Below, piece after piece: positions 1 to 9,100 of a DNA stretch of 64,000 nt (position 1 is its first letter; each line of letters begins with the position of its first letter). The DNA is taken from positions 287,503 to 351,502 of the forward strand of contig SVIW01000001.1 in assembly GCA_015069295.1 (NCBI GenBank), read 5' to 3'. Origin of the DNA: Clostridiales bacterium. Its GTDB lineage: Bacteria > Bacillota > Clostridia > Christensenellales > Borkfalkiaceae. Under the pieces are notes generated by a model. That model saw nothing but the letters and a program-made list of their open reading frames with translations, searched no databases and was not told the DNA's origin. The position numbers were made by a program, and so were the translations under genes.

Positions 1-1958
1 AAGCGTGCGTTGCTGATAACTTCGTCTTTTACACTAACCTTTTCTTCCGTACCGCTAAACGAGCCGTCAACGTATCTACGAATAACGAATTCGTCTTTTT
101 CCAACTGACCTTCCACTTCCCCTTTCGTGCCGACGATGTGCAGATATCTGCCCGCGCGGATTGCGCCGCCGGTAAGGGTAAAGGTGCAGTTCGAACCGTT
201 TTTAAAGGAAACGATAACGTTCTGTCTGTCCACGAGGTCGCCGAGGTTGTCGTATGCACATTTGCCGTAGATATTCTTTTTCAAGAATTCCATCTTTTCC
301 TCGTCCGTAATCTCGTCCAAAGGCTTGTTGAGGCTGTCCCAAGTCAAGAACGGCATTGCATTCATTTCCATATGCATCTTGATCGCCGAATAAGGACAAT
401 CGCGTTCTACTTTACATTGATAACAATACTCGGTTGCGCCCTCGGGTTTCTTTTCTTTAACGAATTGCGCACGCGTACCGAAGCTGCAAACGCGTTCGGG
501 TTCAGTTTCGTTATTCAGCCAGCACATAAGGTCGAGGTCGTGGCAGCATTTCGCCAAAAGGAAACCCGACCCGCAAGCCGCTTCGCTGTTCCATTTCCCG
601 CGGGTATACGCGGTAAGATAATGCGCGATGCAAACGTGTTCGTTCATTTCCATCGTCATAATCTCGCCCAGTTCGCCGCTTTTAATTAACTTTTTCACCC
701 TACTATAATACGGGGTGTAACGCAATACGTGTGTAACAAATACTTGACAGCCTTTTTCATCCGCAAGTCTTTTGATGTCCATCAATTGCTTCGCATTCGG
801 CACGATAGGTTTTTCCATTGCCATATCATAGCCTGCGCTTAAAATCTGCATTGCCGTTTCGTAATGGATTTGGTCCATCGTTGCATTGATGACAAAATCG
901 CAAACGACGTTCTTTTTCAAAAACGCATCGAAAGTGGTAAACAGTTGATCGTCGGAAAGCCCGTATCTCTTCTTGGCTTCCGACAATTTAAATTCGTTAG
1001 GATCTACGATTGCCGCAATCCCCAACTCCTCAGGACAATCCAGCGAATAATCGGCGTATACTTGACCGCGGTTGCCGTATCCAACGATAACCGCCCAACG
1101 TTTCTTATTTACCGTCTGTTCCTTCGGTTGTTCTACTATGCTTTTTTCCATTGCTTTATATTCTCCGTTCGTACCGTCCGTTTTATATTTTTTAAGCACT
1201 CTGTAATAGGTTTCCATACTGTTAAAACCGCAGCGTAAAACAATCTCTTTAAGCGTGTACTTCTTTTCCATCAGACTCTTGTTTTCCAAGACCTTTCTGA
1301 TACGGATACGATTGACGTACTCGTTTAAATTGATCCCCGCCATACGGTTGAACAGCGCGGAAAAATAATTTTCACTATAACCGAATTTTCTTGCCAAAAC
1401 CGGCAATTTTAAATCCTCACCATAATTTGTTGAAATATATTCGCTGACCTTGATGAAAAATTCCTTGTTCGAATTTTTCTCTTTCTTGCGAAGCAACGAA
1501 CTATTATACAAAATCCCCATCATCGAGTTGACGAAACCGCGTTTTTGCAGATTGTTGAAAGTAGGAAATCTTTCATACGAATCGGTAATAAGCTTCATCA
1601 GTTCCGCCATAACTTTACTGGTAGGATGCAGGAAATTGTTAAATTCCGTCTTATCGTCGATAATATGCGAAATATATTCTTTCCCGATTACCAAAATATA
1701 CGCGGCAGCGTTGCCGATATATTCGTAATGGTGCGAATCGTAACTGTTTACGAGGAAGATTTCCCCTTCCCCGATCTTTTGTATGCGATTGTTTACCATA
1801 CAGCGCATACACCCGCGATAGACCACCAAAACTTCCAGACTTTGGTGTACGTGCAAACCCGCAAAACGGTATTTTGCCGCCGCCATATCTGGAAAGTTTT
1901 GGAAGTAGATATAATCGGGCGCGTCTGCGCTCTGTTCATACCAATTGTCTTTTCTCAA
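1..1958 (-). CDS. AraC-family transcriptional regulator (cupin + HTH) fused in frame to Gfo/Idh/MocA-family oxidoreductase; 3' end truncated by window edge
   Basis: Manual reverse-complement translation is open from TTG at 1958 to position 1. N-term: LRKDNWYEQSADAPDYIYFQNFPDMAAAKYRFAGLHVHQSLEVLVVYRG (AraC cupin). Middle: LPVLARKFGYSENYFSALFNRMAGINLNEYVNRIRIRK...LKEIVLRCGFNSMETYYRVLKKY (AraC HTH). C-term: RWAVIVGYGNRGQVYADYSL...MEKPIV...KCCHDLDLMCWL (Rossmann, EKP and HDLD motifs of Gfo/Idh/MocA). Not in ORF track because no stop lies in the window. Confidence 0.85.
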   Translation of the reverse strand, partial: MRKDNWYEQSADAPDYIYFQNFPDMAAAKYRFAGLHVHQSLEVLVVYRGCMRCMVNNRIQKIGEGEIFLVNSYDSHHYEYIGNAAAYILVIGKEYISHIIDDKTEFNNFLHPTSKVMAELMKLITDSYERFPTFNNLQKRGFVNSMMGILYNSSLLRKKEKNSNKEFFIKVSEYISTNYGEDLKLPVLARKFGYSENYFSALFNRMAGINLNEYVNRIRIRKVLENKSLMEKKYTLKEIVLRCGFNSMETYYRVLKKYKTDGTNGEYKAMEKSIVEQPKEQTVNKKRWAVIVGYGNRGQVYADYSLDCPEELGIAAIVDPNEFKLSEAKKRYGLSDDQLFTTFDAFLKKNVVCDFVINATMDQIHYETAMQILSAGYDMAMEKPIVPNAKQLMDIKRLADEKGCQVFVTHVLRYTPYYSRVKKLIKSGELGEIMTMEMNEHVCIAHYLTAYTRGKWNSEAACGSGFLLAKCCHDLDLMCWLNNETEPERVCSFGTRAQFVKEKKPEGATEYCYQCKVERDCPYSAIKMHMEMNAMPFLTWDSLNKPLDEITDEEKMEFLKKNIYGKCAYDNLGDLVDRQNVIVSFKNGSNCTFTLTGGAIRAGRYLHIVGTKGEVEGQLEKDEFVIRRYVDGSFSGTEEKVSVKDEVISNAR

Positions 1959-2854
1959 AGTTTTATCCCCGCTGCAAAATCGCCACTACTGAAGAACTTC
2001 ATACTGATTGCCGACGTGAAGATAAGCGGTATACTCGACAGAATATACATCGCGTACATCGCGCCTTTTGCCGTAACGCTCAAACCCGAGTCGCCCGAAT
2101 AGGAAACCTGCAACTGCAACATCTGCGGCATCAAAAGCTGGTTCTCGGTCATGATAAGGCTGGGCCAGAGGTAATCGTTATAAAGCGAACCGAACGTCCC
2201 TACGAATTTGTAAAGAATAATCGGGAACGCAAGAGGCCCGGTAAGACGCATAAGAATTTGCAAATCGTTTGCGCCTTCAATCTGCGCGCTTTCGTAAATC
2301 GATTTCGGTTGTTGACCGAAGAAGGTTCTAAACAAGAACAGCGCGCCGACCTGACCACCTGCAATATTGGGAAGCAAATACCCGATATAGGTATCGGCAA
2401 GCCCCAACGTGTTTTTCATAAAGGGAACGAGAATCGGCATACCCATAATCGCGGGCAACATCATAACCGCGATAAACGTCATAAAGATCCCTTCTTTAAA
2501 GTGGAATTCTTTATACGTAAAGATATAGCCAAGCACCGCGCCGATCATACAATCAAGCGCACCGCCGAGAAGAGCCAGGAAAATCGTTCTTGCAAAATAC
2601 GCGGAAATACCGCTGGTATTGGTAAGCAAGACGCCGCCCGACCAAGCCTCTTTGAAGTTCAGCTTGATGTTCGACCCAAGTGTGGACCACTTCGGAAGCG
2701 CGAAAATACTGTATTCGATTTCCGAACTGGACTTAAACGCGTTGAGGAAGGTAATAAACAGCGGAATCAAACAGAAGATAACGCAGACCGTTACCCAAAC
2801 GGTAATGATGATTTGAACGTGCAATTTATCCGAGCTTTTTAACGCTTTTTTCAT
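1955..2854 (-). CDS. carbohydrate ABC transporter permease (MalG/CUT1 type)
   Basis: ORF 299 aa, multi-TM, EAA loop YESAQIEGANDLQILMRLTGPLAFP. Confidence 0.9.
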   Translation of the reverse strand: MKKALKSSDKLHVQIIITVWVTVCVIFCLIPLFITFLNAFKSSSEIEYSIFALPKWSTLGSNIKLNFKEAWSGGVLLTNTSGISAYFARTIFLALLGGALDCMIGAVLGYIFTYKEFHFKEGIFMTFIAVMMLPAIMGMPILVPFMKNTLGLADTYIGYLLPNIAGGQVGALFLFRTFFGQQPKSIYESAQIEGANDLQILMRLTGPLAFPIILYKFVGTFGSLYNDYLWPSLIMTENQLLMPQMLQLQVSYSGDSGLSVTAKGAMYAMYILSSIPLIFTSAISMKFFSSGDFAAGIKL

Positions 2855-2856
2855 AA

Positions 2857-5397
2857 TTACACCTCCAATTCCTTTTTCTTCTTACGCATATTGAAGACGG
2901 TTGCCCCAAAGAGGAACACGAACAATATCGTTGCGTAAGCGGAAGCCATACCGTAGTTGTTGTCTTTCTTGATGTATTCGTACATCGCGAAAATCGGCGT
3001 ACGCGTACCTGCCGCCCCCTTCGTAACCATATAGATACGCCCGAAGTTTTGTACAGACGAAATAAACGTCATAATGATAACGTATTTAATCTGCGGGAAG
3101 ATAAGCGGGATATCAATGAAGATAAACCGTTTCATAACGGTAATCCCGTCCAGCTCCGCCGCCTCGTAATAGCTGTCGGGCACGTTCATCATTGCGCCGT
3201 AGAAGATAAGGTAGGATCCAACGTATGGGAATCCCATCAAAATCAACGACCAAAGCGCAAGCCCGTCTTTTTGCAAGAACTGTACTTCCGAATTAAACAG
3301 CGTATTGAGAACACCGTCCATACCGAAGATACCCGTCTTCCAAATAAGGGTAGTTGCCAAACCGGGGATAATGCCCGGAATAAAAAGCAACGTTCTCATC
3401 AAGCCCGAATATTGTCTGTTCCGCATAATCGTCAAGCAGAACGCGAAAATCAGCGGAGGTGCCAACGCCGTAACGAGGTCCATCCCTAAGAATATAAACA
3501 TATTCGAGAATTCTTCCCAAGCAAATCGGTTGGTAAATATTTCTTTATAATTCCAGAAGTTATTCCAAATTCTCGTCGGTTTGTCGTCCGTATAATCGTA
3601 GAAGGACAAGGAAATGGAACCAACCGCAGGATAATAACAGAACATCCCCAAAAGCACGAGCGAGAAGGAAAGCACCGCGTAAATACCCCAATGCTTTTTA
3701 AACCCGCGGCCCACGTCGATAACGTACGCAAGCCATCTTTCGCTGCGCATACAACCCAGCGAAATTGCGCCGACGATAACCGCCAATACGCACAGTACGA
3801 TTGCCACCGTCATAATCGGACGGTAGATCCATTCTTGCGCTTGGTTGGTAATATCCACCGCACGCAAAATCATTTCGCCGCTTTCCGCTTCGTTCGAGTT
3901 CAAGTAGAAATAATAAATACGGTTACCCGAAAGGCTTTGCTTCATATCGCGGATATCGAAGTCCATCTTCGAATAGAAGAGGAATTCTTCCGTTTTAAAA
4001 TCGATACTGGTTACGTAATCGGACGAGTCGTGCAGGATATACCCTTTTTGCGAAACCTCGTCGTAGAAGAGCGCTCTTCCGTCCGAACTGGGTCTTTCTT
4101 CCAATTCGATGCCGCTAAGAGGATGCAACTCCAATTCCGCCTCTTCGTCGTTCCCTCTCGTGGCAATCATTTCGTTGATTTCTTCCAACGTACAGGTATA
4201 TACGCCGTACTCGTTGGTTACGAAATAATAACAGCCTTTTTCTTCGTTATACGCCGCGCCGCGGAACTGTTTCCCCAGTATATTTGCATAGCTTGCGTAC
4301 AATTCTGCCGTCTTTACCTTCAAGGTTACCGTACCGCTCGATTCTTCATATTCCGCAACCCGGTCATACGTTGACCCAAGCAATACCTCGTCAGCTGCTT
4401 CTTGACGAATCTTTTGCTCTACGGTATTCTTCATCGAAATTTCTTTCGCGTTCGTATTTTCCTTGGCTTTCGCTTCTAACTCCGCCAATTTTTCCGCAGA
4501 AATATCTTCGCCCGCCTGCTTTTTCAAAGCTTCCAATTCGTTGGTATAGTTTCTTTCCCATTCCGCCTGATAGTCCGCCTCAAAGCGGGTGGTTTCCCCC
4601 ACCGTTGCGTTTGCCAATCTTTCGTATACGACGTCGATTTCGCCGGGAAGCAAGGACTCCCATTTGTTCATTTCAAAGTCCTTCGACATACGGATGATAC
4701 CCGAACCGTGCATAATGTATATGTAGTTGTCGATGATATCAAAGGACAAAATCTTAGGTTCTTTGACGAGGAACAATTTCCAATTCGGCATTGCGGGAGC
4801 AACGGTGTACAAATACCCCGAAGCGATAGCCCCTGCCTCTAAGTTTTCTGCGTCAAAACGCTCTATCCGATAGATAGGGCCTTGTGCCATCAGCAAAAAT
4901 ACTTCGCCGTTTTCCTCTTGGATACCGCCGACTTTCCCCGAAAGCGGAGTTGCCGACGCGATTTCCAATTTTTTCTCATCGTTTTCTACCAATTGGAACA
5001 AACGATAAGTATCTTCCTGTCTCGATACGACGTAAATATACGGCGAGCCGACTTCTGCGTGAATGGTCGCAGCCGAACCGCAGCTTTCCCAGCCGTAACG
5101 CGTATCTTCTTTTGCCGCCTTATTCAAATCGAACGTTTCAATCAATTCGTCCTCGGCGCTCATCTGACAAACCAAGCCGTTCGAAGTGGTATAATACCAA
5201 GTGCCGTCTTCCCGCATAATCATCGACGTGTAGTTGCCTTGCCCCTCGGCGGTTACGAGCCGCTCGCTGGTAGGCAACAGACATCCGAAGACAATGGAAA
5301 CGGCAAGGAACACCACCAACGCAATCGCCATCGCAATCGTAACGATTTTGGCAGGTTTGCACTGCGTTCCTTTCGCAGTGTTTTCCGTTTTACCCAT
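2857..5397 (-). CDS. sugar ABC transporter permease (MalF/CUT1 type) with large N-terminal extracytoplasmic domain
   Basis: ORF 846 aa; N-terminal TM, ~490-aa ectodomain with repeated Tyr/Trp-rich strands and a charged coiled-coil insert, then ~300-aa permease with EAA loop YYEAAELDGITVMKRFIFIDIPLIFP. Confidence 0.85.
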   Translation of the reverse strand: MGKTENTAKGTQCKPAKIVTIAMAIALVVFLAVSIVFGCLLPTSERLVTAEGQGNYTSMIMREDGTWYYTTSNGLVCQMSAEDELIETFDLNKAAKEDTRYGWESCGSAATIHAEVGSPYIYVVSRQEDTYRLFQLVENDEKKLEIASATPLSGKVGGIQEENGEVFLLMAQGPIYRIERFDAENLEAGAIASGYLYTVAPAMPNWKLFLVKEPKILSFDIIDNYIYIMHGSGIIRMSKDFEMNKWESLLPGEIDVVYERLANATVGETTRFEADYQAEWERNYTNELEALKKQAGEDISAEKLAELEAKAKENTNAKEISMKNTVEQKIRQEAADEVLLGSTYDRVAEYEESSGTVTLKVKTAELYASYANILGKQFRGAAYNEEKGCYYFVTNEYGVYTCTLEEINEMIATRGNDEEAELELHPLSGIELEERPSSDGRALFYDEVSQKGYILHDSSDYVTSIDFKTEEFLFYSKMDFDIRDMKQSLSGNRIYYFYLNSNEAESGEMILRAVDITNQAQEWIYRPIMTVAIVLCVLAVIVGAISLGCMRSERWLAYVIDVGRGFKKHWGIYAVLSFSLVLLGMFCYYPAVGSISLSFYDYTDDKPTRIWNNFWNYKEIFTNRFAWEEFSNMFIFLGMDLVTALAPPLIFAFCLTIMRNRQYSGLMRTLLFIPGIIPGLATTLIWKTGIFGMDGVLNTLFNSEVQFLQKDGLALWSLILMGFPYVGSYLIFYGAMMNVPDSYYEAAELDGITVMKRFIFIDIPLIFPQIKYVIIMTFISSVQNFGRIYMVTKGAAGTRTPIFAMYEYIKKDNNYGMASAYATILFVFLFGATVFNMRKKKKELEV

Positions 5398-5442
5398 AAA
5401 TAAAACCTCTTATCTTTCTTATTTTAAAAATTTGTTTTAAAA

Positions 5443-7173
5443 TTATTTACCGCCGTAGGTAGGATCTTGACCGGGATACAAATAGCAGTTTTCATTATAG
5501 CCCGTCTTCTTACAGAAGTTCTTCCAGTCGTCCTTCAATACGTCGTGCCAGCTGTTACCGAACTCTCTTGCCGATTCAACGCTGCCCGTAGACAGATAAC
5601 CCTGCCACAAGCGTACCGCTTCCGCCGACGAATAGGTACCTTCGGAAAGCGAACGGATAAAGAAGGAAATGAAGGGGTTGCTGTCCGACAAACCGGTAAA
5701 GGTAATCTTATCCGTGCTGGTGAAGAATTCTTGCCATGCAGCGGGAATCTTAACGTAATCAGCAAGGACCGTCGTCAAGCCCATAGGGGTAGAACCCGCT
5801 TTTTCCAAGCCGGTGTAATAAACGGACTGACCATAGGGAGACATAAAGAATTTCATAAAGTCAAGCGTAAGGTTGATTTGCGCTTGGTTACCGGGATGCG
5901 CTACGATGGAAAGATAACCGCCGTTCCCGCCTACGTCTCTAAGCAAGGTGTTTGCTTCGTCAACGAAGGTGCTTTCCATATACGGATAATCGAAGTAGTC
6001 GATTTTAAAGCTTGCGGTTTCCTTTGCCATATACCCAAGCCCTGCGCCTGCATAGTCGAGCATAATTTGAGGAGGGTTGCTACCCGATTGCGAACCGAAC
6101 TTGGTACGCATTTCCGCCATCGACGTCGAAGCCGCGTCAAGGGAAAGATAATTCTTCATTTTGCCGAGTTGTGAAACGAAATCTTGGAACTTCGCGCTTT
6201 CACCGCCAACGTACAAATCGTTTGCGCCGTTGTCGAGGATAACGTTAAACAATCTCGTCAAGCTGTACTTGTAATCTTTTGCCGCTTCAGGCTGCTCCTT
6301 CGACAAATACGCAAATTTTTTCGCGTCATCCATATCCTTATATTTATCCTGATCTTCCGCTATGGTCACGTATTCGTTTCTGTAATAATAGTCGCCGTAC
6401 ACGCGGAGAAGCCAAGTAAACTGCGACGCGCTGATCGAATCGGTGTCAAGCGCGATACCCAAAGGATTGGTATAGCCCGCCTCTTCCATATAATAGCAAA
6501 GGCTCATCAAATCGTCCCAGGTTACGGGGTTAGCAACGTCGCCGTTCTTATTTTTGTACCCCTCTACGCCCGCCTTTTCCAACGCAACGGTGTTGACGAA
6601 CCAAGCCGTCTGCAAACCTTCGCTGTTGATTAAGTAGGATTCGTTGGAAACGCCGGACTTGTCCGAAATATACGCGTCTTCCTTCAAAACGCTGTACCAC
6701 ATCTTGCCGCCCGCATACGCGTTTGCCTTGTACACTTCGCCGGAAATATCCAAGCAATAGGTGCTTGCCTTACCGCCTGCGAGGTTACCCTGTATAATGT
6801 CCCAATCCGTCCCCGATCCGTCTAAAGCGTTCTTCACTTCGTCTGAATACGTAGCGGAAGTTTTGCCCTTTACAAGGTTGACAACCGCCGCTCCGCTATG
6901 CAATCTCGAATACTCGTCCGCAACTGCCTGCCAGCCTTCTTCCGTACCTTCGAAAACGATTGCAACGTCGATTTGACCTTGCTGCTGTTTTACGTTCTTG
7001 GGAGCGTAGTTGCTGTCAACGACGTACTCGCTCTTTGCCGTCTGCTTGATGTAGTCCGAGGGATCAACGGGCTTGTTCGGATCCGAACTGTCTACCGACG
7101 CGTCGCCGCAGCCGCTGAACGCGAACATTGCGCCAAGCGCCATACATCCAAGCGTTAACCATTTTTTCTTCAT
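5443..7173 (-). CDS. extracellular solute-binding lipoprotein of ABC transporter
   Basis: ORF 576 aa; lipoprotein signal MKKKWLTLGCMALGAMFAFSGCG; family 1 SBP-like (IVFEGTEEGWQAVADEYSRLHSGAAVVNL); first gene of the permease operon. Confidence 0.88.
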   Translation of the reverse strand: MKKKWLTLGCMALGAMFAFSGCGDASVDSSDPNKPVDPSDYIKQTAKSEYVVDSNYAPKNVKQQQGQIDVAIVFEGTEEGWQAVADEYSRLHSGAAVVNLVKGKTSATYSDEVKNALDGSGTDWDIIQGNLAGGKASTYCLDISGEVYKANAYAGGKMWYSVLKEDAYISDKSGVSNESYLINSEGLQTAWFVNTVALEKAGVEGYKNKNGDVANPVTWDDLMSLCYYMEEAGYTNPLGIALDTDSISASQFTWLLRVYGDYYYRNEYVTIAEDQDKYKDMDDAKKFAYLSKEQPEAAKDYKYSLTRLFNVILDNGANDLYVGGESAKFQDFVSQLGKMKNYLSLDAASTSMAEMRTKFGSQSGSNPPQIMLDYAGAGLGYMAKETASFKIDYFDYPYMESTFVDEANTLLRDVGGNGGYLSIVAHPGNQAQINLTLDFMKFFMSPYGQSVYYTGLEKAGSTPMGLTTVLADYVKIPAAWQEFFTSTDKITFTGLSDSNPFISFFIRSLSEGTYSSAEAVRLWQGYLSTGSVESAREFGNSWHDVLKDDWKNFCKKTGYNENCYLYPGQDPTYGGK

Positions 7174-7269
7174 AATAAATTTGCCTCCTTACTGCATATT
7201 TTTATTATTTTTCTTTCGCTTTTCCGATACCTTGTGAGAATACGCCATTTCCCACGTTACAGTATCTTG

Positions 7270-7285
7270 GTTATACCATTATAAC
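7270..7285 (-). promoter_or_regulatory. extended -10 (TGTTATAAT on minus strand) within 16-bp palindrome GTTATA-CCAT-TATAAC, upstream of SBP operon
   Basis: Read directly; ATTATA at 7278..7283 on + is the minus-strand -10. Confidence 0.55.
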
Positions 7286-7653
7286 ACATAAAAAAAGGCT
7301 TGTGGGGTCATATCTTACCAACCTTTTGTCATAATTTACGATATTGTAAAGAATTGCCTTTTAATCTCTTCCAAGCCTTTTTAGCGGAACTCTAACACTA
7401 AACCCGTACTTTTTGTACACTAATCCCATAAAATGAAACAAATAATGATAATTTTTCACAAAAATATATTTTTTATTTGTGTTATTTTTTTAGAAGAATA
7501 TTCCAATCTTTATGATTTTTGACAATTAAAAGCCTAATTTTTCTATTTCCCCTTGGAAAAGCGAGGTTTTTGTTAAATTTTAACAGAATTTATCAAATTT
7601 CCTTTTTATCACATTCTTAATTTTTTTTGCATAATTTTTAACAGAGATTTACT

Positions 7654-7683
7654 TTGACTTTCTTTTTTTGCCCGTGTTATAAT
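7654..7683 (+). promoter_or_regulatory. sigma-A-type promoter for 7722 CDS (TTGACT-18-TATAAT, extended TG)
   Basis: TTGACT 7654..7659, TATAAT 7678..7683. Confidence 0.7.
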
Positions 7684-7721
7684 CAAAATACAGTAAATAA
7701 AAGATATAAGGAGAAAAAACA

Positions 7722-9014
7722 ATGAAGAAATTCCTTTCCGCATTGTTGCTTTTACCCCTTTGCTTTGCCGCGGCTTGTGGCGAGCCTGAAAGTAGCCCCA
7801 CCCAAAAGCCGCAAAAGGAAGAAACCGAAATGTTATATCAAATCGAAGACGTTGTAAAAGAAGATTTGATTTGGGACACGAAATCGATTTTTGCAACCAC
7901 TCCCGCCATAAATTCAGCAACGACCCCTTCCAACGTAGCTCCGAGCGATAATATTGAACTTTTCAAATTCTCTTCCGCGCCCTATGCGGATAAGGATACG
8001 ACTTGGGTACTCGCCGCAATCGGCGTTCCGCAAACGGAAATGCCCAAAGACGGATATCCCGCCGTTGTTTTGGCGCACGGAGGCGGCGGTACGGTCAACT
8101 TCGATTGGATTAAGCATTGGACGAACCGCGGCTACGTTGCTATGGCGTACGACGTATTCGGGCACGAGTTGGACGCAAACGGCAACCGCATAGATAACCC
8201 CGAAAGCGGACCGAAGGAAACGGGCGTCGGGTCTTGTCTTGACAGCGTAGACGACCCTACGCAATCTTGGATTTATCACGCCGTTTACAACGCAATGCTC
8301 AGCAATAACATTTTGCGCGCACGAAAAGACGTAGATAAAAACCGAATCGTTATGACGGGAAGTTCGTGGGGCGGACACGTTACCTGCGCAACGGCGGGCG
8401 TTGACAAGCGTTTTGCCGCGTTCGCGCCTTTGAACGGTTGCGGGTACGTTTATAACGATACGACTTGGCTTAAAGACGGAACGTTCGGCGGCAACAAGGA
8501 ACGTTGGGCTGAACTGTACGACCCCTCCACCTATCTCCCCTACGCAACCAAACCTATGTTATTCGTTTCGGGGGTTGACGACGAGTGGTTCTCCGCTTAC
8601 AACCGTACGCAGTCGGCGGCGCTCGTTAAGGGCAAAACCTTTTTTGCACAACGCACAAAACTCAACCACGCACAATGGACGCACGCAGACGAAATCGACG
8701 CGTTCTTCAGACACGTGCTCTATAAGGAAAATTCGATGACCTTGATAGGCGATATCCTCTTGCAAGACGGCGTGGCAACCCTGCAATACGAAAACCAACT
8801 CTTTACAAAAGTAAACTTCGTATACACCACCTCGACGGACGCGGATAGCCACCAATGGGTATGGGAAAGCGAAACTATTTCCCCCGTAAACGGAGAATAT
8901 TCGTACAAAATCCCCGAAGGCGCAACGGCGTACTTCTTTGAAACCGTACTTTCTAATACCTTCGCGCAATCTACGGCAATCACCATCGTGGACTCGAACG
9001 CGCAATACCAATAA
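7722..9014 (+). CDS. lipoprotein alpha/beta-hydrolase (dienelactone hydrolase / S9-like esterase)
   Basis: Lipobox CFAAAC; LAHGGGG, nucleophile GSSWGG, acid SGVDDEW, His region LNHAQWTHADE. Confidence 0.8.
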   Translation: MKKFLSALLLLPLCFAAACGEPESSPTQKPQKEETEMLYQIEDVVKEDLIWDTKSIFATTPAINSATTPSNVAPSDNIELFKFSSAPYADKDTTWVLAAIGVPQTEMPKDGYPAVVLAHGGGGTVNFDWIKHWTNRGYVAMAYDVFGHELDANGNRIDNPESGPKETGVGSCLDSVDDPTQSWIYHAVYNAMLSNNILRARKDVDKNRIVMTGSSWGGHVTCATAGVDKRFAAFAPLNGCGYVYNDTTWLKDGTFGGNKERWAELYDPSTYLPYATKPMLFVSGVDDEWFSAYNRTQSAALVKGKTFFAQRTKLNHAQWTHADEIDAFFRHVLYKENSMTLIGDILLQDGVATLQYENQLFTKVNFVYTTSTDADSHQWVWESETISPVNGEYSYKIPEGATAYFFETVLSNTFAQSTAITIVDSNAQYQ

Positions 9015-9035
9015 GTATCGATAACTTACCATACA

Positions 9036-9067
9036 AAAAAACTCTCTCCAATCGGAGAGGGGTTTTT
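9036..9067. terminator. bidirectional intrinsic terminator between convergent genes
   Basis: CTCTCC/GGAGAG stem flanked by A-tract and T-tract. Confidence 0.75.
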
Positions 9068-9100
9068 GTATATTTTGTGTTTATTTTTTGTTATCCGTCT

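Noticed and set aside
1874-2842. Plus-strand ORF 322 aa, and similar long plus ORFs (13459..14559, 20380..21447, 38592..40181, 59049..60257, 60196..61302)
   Set aside because: Antisense shadows of clearly conserved minus-strand genes; Arg/His/Phe-rich composition without recognisable motifs.
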